Shown one piece after another: positions 33,695 to 43,941 of a stretch of 64,000 bases of DNA. Source of the DNA: Alcanivoracaceae bacterium. GTDB taxonomy: Bacteria; Pseudomonadota; Gammaproteobacteria; Xanthomonadales; Marinicellaceae. Location of the stretch: NCBI GenBank assembly GCA_016744455.1, contig JADGEI010000006.1, positions 62,001-126,000 of the forward strand. Reading direction: 5' to 3'. Under the pieces are notes generated by a model. That model saw only the letters and a program-made list of their open reading frames with translations. It searched no databases and was not told the DNA's origin. Position numbers and translations under genes: made by a program. Numbering within the stretch: the stretch's first letter is position 1; every line of letters begins with the position of its first letter.

Positions 33695-35187
33695 GTGAAG
33701 AAATATTAATAAATTCAACTCCTAATGAAACTAGAGTTGCATTGGTTGAAAGTGGGATGTTGCAAGAAATATTGATTGAACGGAATATTAAGTCATCAAA
33801 TATTGGCAATATCTATATTGGCCGAGTTGAAAAAGTTCTACCTGGTTTGCAGGCTGCTTTTGTTGATATTGGTTTAAACCGAGCAGCATTTATGCATATT
33901 AGTGACGTTTGTTCCATGCAAAAACTTGTGCGCCTTGAGGGGCAAGGTAGTGACGAACTTGAAGCAGAACCAAAATATCAATCCATTTCCAAAATGGTAC
34001 ATGAAGGCCAAAAAATAATAGTCCAAGTCTATAAAGATGCATTTGGCTCCAAAGGTGCGCGCGTCACCTGTAAACTGAGTATACCAAGTCGATTTTTAGT
34101 TTTACTTCCTAATGAACCAGAGATCTGTAATTTGTCTATAAGAATCACGGATGAAAAGGAAAGAGAAAGATTGATAGACAACCTGGAGAATATACAAAAA
34201 CAGTGTTATCAACATGGTTTGATTGCAAGAACTAATGCTGAAAATAGCAGTTTAGATGAATTGGAACGTGACTTTAATTTCCTTCATAAATTATGGACTA
34301 AAGTCGAGTTGAGAATTAAGTATGGTAAGTTTAAACAACTAGTTTACCAAGAGTTTAATTTACCTAGAAGAACTGTAAGAGACTATATTTCATCTGAAAT
34401 CCATACAATTCGTACCGATTCGTTTGAAGTATATATCAAACTACAAAAATTTATTAATGATTTTGTTCCAGAATGGGAAGGCCAGTTAAAATTTTACAAA
34501 GGTGCAAGGCCTATATTTGATTTCCACAGTATTGATGAAGAAATAAGTCGTGCATTAAAAAAATTTGTACCATTAAAATCTGGAGGGAACCTGGTTATAG
34601 ACCAAAATGAAGCAATGACAACAATAGATGTTAATACTGGAAAATTTGTTGGCTTTAAAAATCAAGAAGAAACAATCTTCCGAACTAACCTTGAAGCCGC
34701 TCAAATTATTGCAAAGCAATTACGTTTACGGAATATAGGCGGGATTATCATAGCAGACTTTATTGATATGGATGAAATAGAACATCGCCAACAAGTACTT
34801 ATTACCTTAGAGAACAATTTAGGGAAAGACCCAACAAGGACCTATGTACATGGGATAACTCAGTTAGGATTGGTTGAAATCACCCGTAAGAGAACCACAA
34901 AAAATTTACAACAAATGTTAACAGAAAAATGTAAGGATTGTGATGGATTAGGTATTATTAAAACAGTTGAGTCCGTTTGTTTTGAACTGTTTAGAGAAAT
35001 AATAAGAACCGTTCGACAATTTCAAACAGGGCAGATAATGGTACTTGCATCGACGTTGTTAGTTGATTATATTTATGATGAGCAAACAGATTCTTTAGCA
35101 GAGCTTGAAGAAGAGCTTGGTAAAAGAATAACCTTACAACCAGAAAGTTCATATTCTCAAGAACAATACGATGTAGTTATTTTATAA
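33691..35187 (+). CDS. rng: Ribonuclease G
   Basis: 498 residues (E. coli 489). An endonuclease that matures 16S rRNA 5' ends and cuts some mRNAs. The S1 domain lies at about 38-130 (NIYIGRVEKVLPGLQAAFVD). The catalytic metal-binding Asp are in TIDVNTGKFVG (about 310-320) and IIADFIDM (about 352-359). The zinc-link region reads CKDCDGLG near 415. It lacks the long C-terminal scaffold of RNase E, which separates the two. It sits in the maf-rng-yhdP order typical of Gammaproteobacteria. Confidence 0.95.
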   Translation: MSEEILINSTPNETRVALVESGMLQEILIERNIKSSNIGNIYIGRVEKVLPGLQAAFVDIGLNRAAFMHISDVCSMQKLVRLEGQGSDELEAEPKYQSISKMVHEGQKIIVQVYKDAFGSKGARVTCKLSIPSRFLVLLPNEPEICNLSIRITDEKERERLIDNLENIQKQCYQHGLIARTNAENSSLDELERDFNFLHKLWTKVELRIKYGKFKQLVYQEFNLPRRTVRDYISSEIHTIRTDSFEVYIKLQKFINDFVPEWEGQLKFYKGARPIFDFHSIDEEISRALKKFVPLKSGGNLVIDQNEAMTTIDVNTGKFVGFKNQEETIFRTNLEAAQIIAKQLRLRNIGGIIIADFIDMDEIEHRQQVLITLENNLGKDPTRTYVHGITQLGLVEITRKRTTKNLQQMLTEKCKDCDGLGIIKTVESVCFELFREIIRTVRQFQTGQIMVLASTLLVDYIYDEQTDSLAELEEELGKRITLQPESSYSQEQYDVVIL

Positions 35188-35188
35188 A

Positions 35189-38100
35189 ATGACAAAAACG
35201 GCACAACATTCATTTCTCTTTAGGCTTTGGATAAAGTTTCGGGGATTGTTGGCTATTTTAATTGTTTTATTTGGCGTCATTGTTGGTTTAATATCGTTAA
35301 TCTTACCAAATGAAGAATTGTACAAAGACTATGTGGTTGAGTTTCTTAGTAAGCAATGGCAGAAAAAAGTTGAAATTCAACGTATTTCGGGAAAATGGAA
35401 GGGGTTTGGCCCCAAATTTATCATTGATGGGTTAACGATTAAGGGTGATGATGAGGTTGTTGTTCAACAGGCAACATTAAATATTAATGTATTTAAGTAC
35501 TTTATTCCTAAAGGAGCGACAGGTATCAGTTTAGGAGTGAGTGATGTTGAAGTTGATTTTGAGCGAAAATCAACAGGTAAAATAGTTCTTAAAAATAAAA
35601 ATTCAAAAAAACAAAGCTTTTCAAAAAACCTTGAGAAACTTTTATCATCTGGTTCAATTTCTGTAAATAATCTTACGCTTAATTTGAATGACTCTTTGAG
35701 TCAAACACAACACCATATCTCCTCCAAAATCATGGTTCAACAAAATGATGAGAGCAGAGCTTTTGTTTTAGAAGTTGATTCAAAAGATTTAGCAGAAAAA
35801 ATCGTATTTAAATCAATTACCTCCAAACAATATGATTTTATGCAACAAGCTAACTGGTATATCGAAGCAGATAACTTGTCATTATTCAATTTGAAAAAAC
35901 TGATAAACAATGACTACATTCCTAATGCATTTGTTGATATAAATGTTTGGGCTGATACCAAAAATGGTAATATTTCAAAGTTGATTGCACAAGGAAACCT
36001 TAAAAATAAACTTTTTACTGATGATGCTGATATTACCGGGTTTGCAGAATTAATCTATAAGGGTGAAAAACGTAATTGGAATGCTGTTTTAAACATTAAA
36101 GACATTGAAACCAACACTTTTTCTCAAGATGAAGTAACTATTCATCTATCTCGTCACAATGATACTATAAAGCTAAAGGCAGACACTTTAGACATACCTT
36201 TGCTTAAATCATTTACAGAAATTTTAGGTATAGCCAATAAGGATTTTTATAACCTTGATTTAAAAGGAAAACTCAGTAATGTTGTCATTGAATACGACGT
36301 AAAATTACGAAGGATTATCGTAGCGGACCTCCAGTTTCAGGAACTTGACTACACTTCTGATGACGTGAATTTAACTAATCTAGATGGAGAGATTGGTTTT
36401 CACAATGAACAAATAAGATTGTTAGTAGATTCAATTAATGGTTCGGCAGTAATACCAGCTATTATGCGAGGAAAAATAGAATGGAAGGATTTACTGTTAA
36501 CAGCACAAACATCAATGCATGATGAGGACTTAGATGTAAAAATCAATTCTCTTTGGTGTGACTGTAATGACTTTACAATCGATGGTGCTGCACGAATAGG
36601 TTATGACGAAGGATTGTTATTGGATTTAACATTTGCGATATATAATGCTAAAGTTGATCAGCTCTATAAATATTGGCCAAGTGTTGTTTGGAAGCCTAAA
36701 GTTTTGGATTTCTTAGATAAATCATTAGTCTCTGGAGTGGTAAAAAGGGGAATGATCATCTATCATGGTTTTAAAAGCGAATACCCGTTTCTTGGAAATG
36801 AAGGGGTGTTTTTGACCCAGTCAAGTTTACAATCTGCGACAGTTAAATACCATAAAGACTGGCCAGCTATTAATGATTTCAAAGCCTTGGTCTCTACCAT
36901 TAACACGAGTCTTTTTGTAGATTCAAAACAAGGTAAGGTGTTAGGTGCAGAAATTAACAATGTTAAAGCTGTTATCAACAACTTTAAAAAACCCTTTTTA
37001 AGTTTAACAGCTTATTCACAAGGCCGTGACAATTTTTTGCTCGATATATTGAAGAAGTCGCCTCTCAAAAAAGGACTTGAAATACTTAAACAAGACATTT
37101 CTTTAACTGGATTTCAAAAAGTTAAACTAAATTTAGATTTTCCATTAAATAAACCAAACGTAAAAGTAGATCTCAAAGGTGATGTAAGGTTTTATGATAC
37201 CGATTTTACTATGGGTAGATTTCAATTAAATCAATTAAACGGTGTATTAGATTTTCAAGATTTTTCATTAAAGCTTAATAACATTAAATCTAAGTTTCTT
37301 AATAAAAATGTAACCGTATCAGGTGCGATAATCAATCATCCTGATAGAAAAACGTCTATTGATGTTCGTATTAAAGGTGATTATGATATTATCGATTTTG
37401 AACCTCTTCTTGGTATTGAATTACCAGCATTTGGTAACTCTACTTGGGATTTTGAAATCTCCAATGTGGGTTCTTCTGATGATACTAAGTTTCAAGCATT
37501 TTCTAACCTAAAGGGTACACATCTAAATATACCAGAACCCTTTGCAAAGCCTATGGAGAAGCAAACGCCTTTTACAATTTCCTGTGTTTTACCATGTATA
37601 AATAGTAACTGGGATATGAACTATGATAATAAGTTAACTACAAAATTTCAATTTAACAATGAGTCAAATGAATTTCAATTGAATAAACTCGTTTTTGACC
37701 ATTCGGATAAAGATTTTGGAGGTCAAATAGATGTCCTAGATGTTGATAAATGGATTAGCATATTAGCGAAAAACCACACAGTAAGTGATAAAAACAGTCT
37801 TCCTTTTAAACAAATGTCTTTGCACATTAATACCTTAATATTTATGGCAAGAGAGTTAAAAGATGTAGAGTTGAATGTTGAAAAAAGCAAAGATGGAATA
37901 GAACTATCATTAATAGCTGACGATATAAAAGGCAGTGTAACAATTGCTAATAAACTTGCTAGGAAAGGTGTTATTGTCCAACTTGAAAAACTTCATTGGC
38001 AGGCTCCAGATATTGATAAAGTCCAGCAATCCAGTTCCCAAGTAACGAATAATTACCCACCATTACATATTTGGATAGGCGATTTTGTTTATGATGGAAT

Positions 38101-38875
38101 TCCTTTAGGAGAAGCAAGTATTGAGGTGCGCCCGATTGCTAATGGTGTCAGAATTGAGAAGTTTGTTACTGCATCAGAGTTGCTCACACTAAACATTAAT
38201 GGTTCTTGGGATCGCAACCAAGGGAAAAATGGTTTATCTCAATTTAATATTATTATGACATCAAAGGATATTGCGAAATTTTTAGTTAACTTAGGGTTTC
38301 AAGCTCCAATTAGTAAAGCGGACACACTAGTTAATATGCAAGCTCAATGGAATGACTTTCCGAGCCAGTTTGAAATTAAAAATATAAGTGGAAAAATGCG
38401 CATAGAAATTGGGCAAGGTGATGTTGTTGATGCCAATCCAGGCATGGGACGGGTTTTGGGATTGTTTAGCTTAACAAATTTACCAAGAAGGTTGATTTTA
38501 GATTTTCGTGATGTTGTAGGAAAAGGCTTGCACTTTAGTTCTATGCAAGGGGACTTTGTACTGGATAACGGAGATGCTTTCACTAAGTCTTTTAATATCG
38601 ATTCATCGAGTGCTAAAATAATCATTTCCGGGAAAACTGGGTTGTCAAATCAAGATTATGATCAAATAATAACGGTAGAACCTCGTGTAGGAAGAGTTCT
38701 GCCAACTATTGGTGCTATTGCTGGTGGTGCTGTTGGTGCCGCTGCAGGGTTTTTTGTTCAAGGTATTTTCCATAAAGGATTGAAAGATGTTGGAAAGATA
38801 ATATATAAAGTGACTGGTAGTTGGGATAACCCTGTAATTGAAGTATTGGAGACAAAGAAGTTAAATGAAAAATAA
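35189..38875 (+). CDS. yhdP: YhdP-family AsmA-like envelope protein
   Basis: 1228 residues (E. coli 1266). An N-terminal membrane helix (about 18-40) is followed by a very long chain of beta-repeats of the TIGR02099/AsmA type, forming a bridge-like groove thought to carry phospholipids from the inner to the outer membrane. The start KWKGFGPKFIIDGLTI (about 68-83) and the late GRVLGLFSLTNLPRRL (about 1087-1102) match YhdP. The gene starts 1 bp after the rng stop. An 11-bp overlap links it to the pqiA-like gene. Confidence 0.93.
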   Translation: MTKTAQHSFLFRLWIKFRGLLAILIVLFGVIVGLISLILPNEELYKDYVVEFLSKQWQKKVEIQRISGKWKGFGPKFIIDGLTIKGDDEVVVQQATLNINVFKYFIPKGATGISLGVSDVEVDFERKSTGKIVLKNKNSKKQSFSKNLEKLLSSGSISVNNLTLNLNDSLSQTQHHISSKIMVQQNDESRAFVLEVDSKDLAEKIVFKSITSKQYDFMQQANWYIEADNLSLFNLKKLINNDYIPNAFVDINVWADTKNGNISKLIAQGNLKNKLFTDDADITGFAELIYKGEKRNWNAVLNIKDIETNTFSQDEVTIHLSRHNDTIKLKADTLDIPLLKSFTEILGIANKDFYNLDLKGKLSNVVIEYDVKLRRIIVADLQFQELDYTSDDVNLTNLDGEIGFHNEQIRLLVDSINGSAVIPAIMRGKIEWKDLLLTAQTSMHDEDLDVKINSLWCDCNDFTIDGAARIGYDEGLLLDLTFAIYNAKVDQLYKYWPSVVWKPKVLDFLDKSLVSGVVKRGMIIYHGFKSEYPFLGNEGVFLTQSSLQSATVKYHKDWPAINDFKALVSTINTSLFVDSKQGKVLGAEINNVKAVINNFKKPFLSLTAYSQGRDNFLLDILKKSPLKKGLEILKQDISLTGFQKVKLNLDFPLNKPNVKVDLKGDVRFYDTDFTMGRFQLNQLNGVLDFQDFSLKLNNIKSKFLNKNVTVSGAIINHPDRKTSIDVRIKGDYDIIDFEPLLGIELPAFGNSTWDFEISNVGSSDDTKFQAFSNLKGTHLNIPEPFAKPMEKQTPFTISCVLPCINSNWDMNYDNKLTTKFQFNNESNEFQLNKLVFDHSDKDFGGQIDVLDVDKWISILAKNHTVSDKNSLPFKQMSLHINTLIFMARELKDVELNVEKSKDGIELSLIADDIKGSVTIANKLARKGVIVQLEKLHWQAPDIDKVQQSSSQVTNNYPPLHIWIGDFVYDGIPLGEASIEVRPIANGVRIEKFVTASELLTLNINGSWDRNQGKNGLSQFNIIMTSKDIAKFLVNLGFQAPISKADTLVNMQAQWNDFPSQFEIKNISGKMRIEIGQGDVVDANPGMGRVLGLFSLTNLPRRLILDFRDVVGKGLHFSSMQGDFVLDNGDAFTKSFNIDSSSAKIIISGKTGLSNQDYDQIITVEPRVGRVLPTIGAIAGGAVGAAAGFFVQGIFHKGLKDVGKIIYKVTGSWDNPVIEVLETKKLNEK

Positions 38876-39680
38876 AATTGTAGGAATGTTATATGTTGTA
38901 GTCCTGTGTAGTGCTGCTAGTTTAATTGCTTATGAAGCTTGGGGTAACTCTGTTGGATATTCCCACACGGTAGAAAAAATTACGACAAATTTACAGTTAG
39001 AAAATAATCTAAAGACATCAGGGAAAAAAATACTAGAAAAGATTACATTTAGTTTATATGACGGCTATTCTGAATCAATGGAAGAATTAAAAGAGCTTAA
39101 GGTAAAGGCGCAACAATACAATAAGAATGCATTTAGATTAACCAAGGCCTTTATTGGCATTGTGTTGTTATCAGTAGTCATTTTTTTTATAGGGAGGCAA
39201 AAAGCCTTGCTTGGCGGAATGATTGGCCTCTCAATTATAGCTTTAGTTACTGGGTGGTTTGCGACTATACTTGAAATAACGGCGTATCAAGAATTACCCA
39301 TGTTGGGGAATACCATATTTCAATATGAATCAAAAAGTATTGTAACAGCGCTTATACAAATGTTCGATAAACAACAATTTATGATTGCAGGCATTATTGT
39401 ATTATTTACTGTTGTTACACCGATATTGAAAACAATTTTGCTGATACTAATAAATATGCAACAAAAATTACACCTTTCAAAAAAGAGGATTAAATTTTTG
39501 TCAACGATAGGAAAATGGTCAATGTTAGATGTCTTTGTAGTGGCGATTGTTGTTACTTATTTTTCAATGAAAGCTTCAGGGAAAACAGATGCTGATCTAC
39601 AAATAGGTGTGTATTACTTTAGTATTTATGTCATTCTTTCTATGGTTTGTACTTATGTTGTTTCTTTTAAAAGGAATTAA
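38865..39680 (+). CDS. PqiA-domain membrane protein
   Basis: 271 residues, one PqiA/LetA unit rather than the two of E. coli PqiA. Membrane segments are at about 5-22, 92-110, 114-135, 173-195, 212-230 and 243-264, with a helical periplasmic region (about 25-88) after the first. The signature IGKWSMLDVFVVAIVV (about 208-223) is the PqiA hallmark. The Cys zinc ribbons of LetA are missing. PqiA-type proteins pair with MCE proteins for lipid transport, but no MCE gene is adjacent. Overlap with yhdP suggests a joint role in envelope lipid traffic, which is an inference. Confidence 0.82.
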   Translation: MKNKIVGMLYVVVLCSAASLIAYEAWGNSVGYSHTVEKITTNLQLENNLKTSGKKILEKITFSLYDGYSESMEELKELKVKAQQYNKNAFRLTKAFIGIVLLSVVIFFIGRQKALLGGMIGLSIIALVTGWFATILEITAYQELPMLGNTIFQYESKSIVTALIQMFDKQQFMIAGIIVLFTVVTPILKTILLILINMQQKLHLSKKRIKFLSTIGKWSMLDVFVVAIVVTYFSMKASGKTDADLQIGVYYFSIYVILSMVCTYVVSFKRN

Positions 39681-39836
39681 AGTAGCCCCTTAATCAAGAA
39701 ACAAACTAGTATTATCAATGCCCTAATGTTTGTTTAACTAAGCTTTCAAGATTGAAAGGGTTACAACTAATAAAGCTTATCAGGGTTCTTTTTGTGATAA
39801 AATCTAGTTTCTATAAATAGTAATTCGATCAAACAC

Positions 39837-41027
39837 TTATTGTCTTACCGTATCAATGACTAGTTCTACAATTTTTTCACTTGGTAATTCTATGATTAAT
39901 TCTTCACTTTGTAAATCGCCAGTTTGAGCGGTTGCGTTACCTGTAAAACTTATACGGACACCTATTTTTACTTTGTTGAAGCCGCTTAATTTGCGTTGTG
40001 GTTGAAGGCTGTGACCATCATTCATTATTACTTCAATAGGAAAGTTTTTGACAATTTGTTCGAGTGGTTGCCTTAAAACTGCAATAGGCATGGGCATACC
40101 TGCAACCTCTTTACTGTATACATAGAGTAGGGCAGGTTTGCCACTAAGATTCGATTTCAGGTGATCTGCTAACGTGATTTTTATTTGTAAACTTGATTGA
40201 TCATCTGAAATGATTGGTGTTGGATTAACGGTTAGAGCTTCTAACCCTAGTTTGTTTCTGATCTCGTTTATTTGTTGTTCCAATTGCTTCTTAGCACCTT
40301 CATCAGACATCATTTCAAAAAGTTTGCTCCATAGCTCGTTAGTTTTGGCAAAGTCTTGATGTTCATAAAATGTCATACCAAGTAACCATACGGCCTTTTG
40401 ATTGTCTGGATCAAGTTCAACCGCCTTAGCTAAAAGCTCTTCTGGCTCACCTAAAAAACTACGGTTGTTGTTTGCTAGTGCAATAGCTTCTGCTAATTCA
40501 GTTAAGATAACGGCTTCATTAGGTGCGAGTTGCATTGATTTTTTATAGGCTGTTACTGCTTCTTGATAACGTTTAAGTGACATTAAAGATCGAGCATAGA
40601 GCATTTGCCCATCGACATCATCAGGTGTTTTGGCTAGGCGTTCTTCAAGTTTTTGAATAGCATCTTGCATAGACATTTGAGATGCTTGTTCAGATTGTTG
40701 TGTGTTCAATTTTGAGGGTTGAGGATTATAATCAACAGCAGAAGGCGTGCCTAATTTGTGGTAAAACAGAAAACTTAAAGGGATAACAACAATAGCAACA
40801 AATATCAAGATTTTAAATGAAGCATGTGATTGAGAGCTGTTTTGTAAAATATCAGACAATTGGCTCTCATATGTAGTACGCTGTTCAGAGCTAATAGTTT
40901 TGTTTTTTAACCGGCTAATCAAATGTTTTTGTGTAAGTTTTTGACTGCTATTGGAGGTTCGGTAAAGTAACCAAAAGAGCAATAGGCCTAAAAAACTTAT
41001 GGCAATTAATAGTAAATTAAAGTTCAT
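39837..41027 (-). CDS. ccmI: Cytochrome c maturation protein CcmI
   Basis: 396 residues. The N-terminal membrane helix (about 4-22) and cytoplasmic loop (KHLISRLKNKTISSEQ) are followed by a second helix (about 74-90) and a periplasmic TPR block at about 115-245, including DDVDGQMLYARSLMSLKRYQEAVTAY. The C-terminal part is beta-rich, like the CcmH C-terminal domain of Gammaproteobacteria. CcmI holds apocytochrome c for the CcmF/H ligase. The start overlaps ccmH by 11 bp. Confidence 0.9.
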   Translation of the reverse strand: MNFNLLLIAISFLGLLLFWLLYRTSNSSQKLTQKHLISRLKNKTISSEQRTTYESQLSDILQNSSQSHASFKILIFVAIVVIPLSFLFYHKLGTPSAVDYNPQPSKLNTQQSEQASQMSMQDAIQKLEERLAKTPDDVDGQMLYARSLMSLKRYQEAVTAYKKSMQLAPNEAVILTELAEAIALANNNRSFLGEPEELLAKAVELDPDNQKAVWLLGMTFYEHQDFAKTNELWSKLFEMMSDEGAKKQLEQQINEIRNKLGLEALTVNPTPIISDDQSSLQIKITLADHLKSNLSGKPALLYVYSKEVAGMPMPIAVLRQPLEQIVKNFPIEVIMNDGHSLQPQRKLSGFNKVKIGVRISFTGNATAQTGDLQSEELIIELPSEKIVELVIDTVRQ

Positions 41028-41421
41028 TGGATTCCTCGGTGATTTTGGCGTTTTTCTTGATGGTTCTTATCACGATAAACGTGGCAATAAATAACACTAA
41101 TAGCGGCATGACCCATAAGACTATGGTATCAATTCGAATGGGTGGAGAATAACGGACAAAATCACCGTAACGATCGACCATGTAACTGGTAATTTGTTGT
41201 TGATCTTGTCCTTGTGAGATTAATTTTGCAACTTCTCTTCGTAAATCTTTCGCCAAACCGGCATCTGAATCAGCAATATTTTGGTTTTGACAAACAAGAC
41301 ATCGTAGTTCTTCGGTTAACTGCTGGTAATCGAGGCGTTGCTGCTCGGTTTCGAACTCGTGAATGTCGATGGCAAACAGTGTATTTGCAAAGAGTAAAAA
41401 TATAATTGTTAGTTTCTTCAT
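41017..41421 (-). CDS. ccmH: Cytochrome c maturation protein CcmH (CcmL type)
   Basis: 134 residues from the ATG at 41421; in-frame Mets up to 41448 would spoil the signal peptide. The signal peptide spans about 1-17. The redox motif LRCLVCQNQ (Cys41, Cys44) reduces the apocytochrome haem-binding cysteines. The late membrane helix is at about 99-119. This is the short CcmL form; the TPR part is the separate ccmI gene. No good ribosome-binding site supports either start. Confidence 0.9.
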   Translation of the reverse strand: MKKLTIIFLLFANTLFAIDIHEFETEQQRLDYQQLTEELRCLVCQNQNIADSDAGLAKDLRREVAKLISQGQDQQQITSYMVDRYGDFVRYSPPIRIDTIVLWVMPLLVLFIATFIVIRTIKKNAKITEESNEL

Positions 41422-41476
41422 AAGTGTAAGATAGACTTGGCCCATCATGTGTTTGATTATTTATTTTGATTAAATG

Positions 41477-42007
41477 TTATTTATACTTATCAATCATTGG
41501 TAGTATTTCATTTTTTAAGTTTTGTGGATTAAGTTCACCGACAATTTTATGACGGATAATGCCCTTTGCATCAATCAAAAATGTCTCAGGTGCTCCATAT
41601 ACACCAAAATCTATCCCGACCAATCCATCAATATCTACCAATATATCATTGTATGGGTTGCCAAATTGTTGCAACCAACGCTTAGCTTCTGCATCAGTAT
41701 CTTTATAATTTAAACCGTAGACTGGAATGATGTTTTGCCTAGCAAATTCGGTGATCATCGGATGTTCTATACGGCAATTTGGACACCAACTGGCCCACAC
41801 ATTAAGTAAGTACATATGGCCGTTGAGGGTTTTATTACTAATGTTTTTATCCGTCATCAATGATGGTAAGCTGAATTTAGGGATGGATTTGCCAATCAAT
41901 GCCGAAGGCAATAATCGGGTATTCTTCCCTAAGCCGTTGTACAGTAGAACAACTAGTAATAAAAATATCGCCAATGGGATCAAAGCTTTGATAATGGTTT
42001 TGTTCAT
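41477..42007 (-). CDS. ccmG: Thiol:disulfide interchange protein CcmG/DsbE
   Basis: 176 residues. A membrane anchor (about 7-24) precedes a periplasmic thioredoxin fold with the active site WCPNC (74-78) in NVWASWCPNCRIEHP. The conserved GVYGAPETFLID holds the cis-Pro. It passes reducing power to CcmH and apocytochrome c. The start overlaps the ccmF stop by 4 bp. Confidence 0.94.
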   Translation of the reverse strand: MNKTIIKALIPLAIFLLLVVLLYNGLGKNTRLLPSALIGKSIPKFSLPSLMTDKNISNKTLNGHMYLLNVWASWCPNCRIEHPMITEFARQNIIPVYGLNYKDTDAEAKRWLQQFGNPYNDILVDIDGLVGIDFGVYGAPETFLIDAKGIIRHKIVGELNPQNLKNEILPMIDKYK

Positions 42008-43941
42008 GAGTGTAAATAAGCTTCAATGTTTTGTTGTTTGAGTTTTTTTGCGTGCCTAAAATAACGCCTATCGGTTGAGGCAAAAAAGGCACCTAACATC
42101 ATTAATATGCCACCACCCCACATCCACCTGATAAAAGGTTTAATATAAATTCGTACGGCCCACCCGCCTTGGTTATTGATTTGCTCACCAAGTGAAATAT
42201 ATATATCTCGTGTAAAACCTGCATCAATTGCAGCTTCTGTCATGGGGTTCCCACGGCGAGGGTAAATACGTTTTTGGGGGTTCATTTCGGCTACTTGGCT
42301 ATTACCCTCTGAAACAACAAAATGCCCAACAAAAGCATCATAGTTTTCAATTTTTTCTTTTTTAACTCCTTTAAATTCAACCGAATAAGCTTTAACAACT
42401 TTAATTTCACCGGGGTGCATTAATGCGTCTATTTCAAAATCGGTGTGTTCGGTCATAGAGACTCCAAACAAATAAAAAGCAACACCAATATGGGCTATCT
42501 GCATGCCCCATAAACCGCGAGTTAACTTTTTGCTTTGTTTAATGAAAGTAACGGCTGCTATAAAAACCCAATACGCAGCAAATAAACCTAAAGTTGCCTT
42601 AATGTTTAGTTTGTCAAAGTAAAACCATGAAGCAATGGTTAGAGCTGTTGCAATAATAAGGGGCATTAATAATTGTGATAACACTCGGTTAATGTCATCT
42701 TTCTGCCATTTATAGAAGACACCAAGGGGTAGGAGTACCACCATTGGAACCATCATAGTAAAGAACATAGTGCCAAAATAGGGAGGTCCAATGGATATTT
42801 TCTTGCCCATAGATTCAAATATTAATGGAAATAATGTGCCTAACAAAACCATAAAGCAGGCAGTAATGAATATGATTGAATTGGCTAATAACAACGTTTC
42901 TCGCGAACTTAATTGAAAGCCCCCAACAGAGCGCAACTTGTTGGCTCTCAGCCCATAAAGAAATAGGGCTCCACCTGCATAGATTGCCAATAAGATCAGT
43001 ACAAAGACGCCTCGAGTTGGATCAGCAGCAAAAGCGTGAACCGATGTTAAAATGCCAGAGCGTACTAAAAATGTACCAAGAACACTTAAACTAAAAGCGA
43101 TGATTGCCAATAAAACTGTCCAACCACGAAAAGCATTGCGCCTTTCGCTGACTGCTTGCACATGAATCAAAGCTATAGCTGCAAGCCATGGTAAGAATGA
43201 TGCATTTTCAACAGGGTCCCAAAACCACCAGCCACCCCAGCCAAGTTCATAATAGGCCCACCAACTACCCAATACTATACCTAGAGTCAAAAACGCCCAG
43301 GCGGCATTAGTCCAAGGTCGTGACCAACGAATCCATGTTTCATTAATATTGCCACCAATGAGTGCTGCAATTGAAATAGCAAAAGGCACAGATAGACCGA
43401 CATACCCCATGTATAAAATTGGAGGGTGAAATATTAATCCAATATCCTGCAACAATGGGTTTAGGTCATTACCATCCATAGGCATTGGAATGGTACGTAA
43501 AAATGGGTTTGACATAAAAAACACAAATGTTGCAAAACCCAAAGAAATAATCCCTAATACGGACAAAACGCGAGCAATTTGTGCTTGTTTTAATGATTTC
43601 GAAAAATAAGCTACCATAGCTGTCCATACCGCTTGAATCGTTATCCATAATAACATGGAACCTTCATGTGCACCCCAAGTCGCAGAAACTCGATAACGTA
43701 TAGGTAATACGCTATTTGAATTACGCCAAACATAAGTCACTGAAAAATCTTGTATGACAAATAAAGCCACCAAAATCAGAAAAGAGGTCAACATAAAGAT
43801 AACTTGTAGATAAGCCAAAGGTCTAGCTGTTAACATTAAACTATCATTTTTTGTGTAATAGCCATAAAGTGGTATAAGTGTCAAAAGCAATGACACTACC
43901 ATACTAAAAGCTAAAGTGAATTGGCCAATTTCTGCTAGCAT
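42004..43941 (-). CDS. ccmF: Cytochrome c-type haem lyase subunit CcmF
   Basis: 645 residues with many membrane helices. The tryptophan-rich WWD motif GWGGWWFWDPVENASFLPWL (about 230-249) binds haem, and conserved His residues flank it. The C-terminal periplasmic region ends with GGWAVRIYIKPFIRWMWGGG, usual for CcmF. It is the ligase core that attaches haem b from CcmE to apocytochrome c. Its start shares a base with the ccmE stop, and the 3' end overlaps ccmG. Confidence 0.96.
   Translation of the reverse strand: MLAEIGQFTLAFSMVVSLLLTLIPLYGYYTKNDSLMLTARPLAYLQVIFMLTSFLILVALFVIQDFSVTYVWRNSNSVLPIRYRVSATWGAHEGSMLLWITIQAVWTAMVAYFSKSLKQAQIARVLSVLGIISLGFATFVFFMSNPFLRTIPMPMDGNDLNPLLQDIGLIFHPPILYMGYVGLSVPFAISIAALIGGNINETWIRWSRPWTNAAWAFLTLGIVLGSWWAYYELGWGGWWFWDPVENASFLPWLAAIALIHVQAVSERRNAFRGWTVLLAIIAFSLSVLGTFLVRSGILTSVHAFAADPTRGVFVLILLAIYAGGALFLYGLRANKLRSVGGFQLSSRETLLLANSIIFITACFMVLLGTLFPLIFESMGKKISIGPPYFGTMFFTMMVPMVVLLPLGVFYKWQKDDINRVLSQLLMPLIIATALTIASWFYFDKLNIKATLGLFAAYWVFIAAVTFIKQSKKLTRGLWGMQIAHIGVAFYLFGVSMTEHTDFEIDALMHPGEIKVVKAYSVEFKGVKKEKIENYDAFVGHFVVSEGNSQVAEMNPQKRIYPRRGNPMTEAAIDAGFTRDIYISLGEQINNQGGWAVRIYIKPFIRWMWGGGILMMLGAFFASTDRRYFRHAKKLKQQNIEAYLHS

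Noticed and set aside
39743-39758. CTTTCA-AGAT-TGAAAG inverted repeat between the pqiA-like gene and ccmI
   Set aside because: A perfect short stem, but with no T-tract on either side, so I do not call it a terminator.
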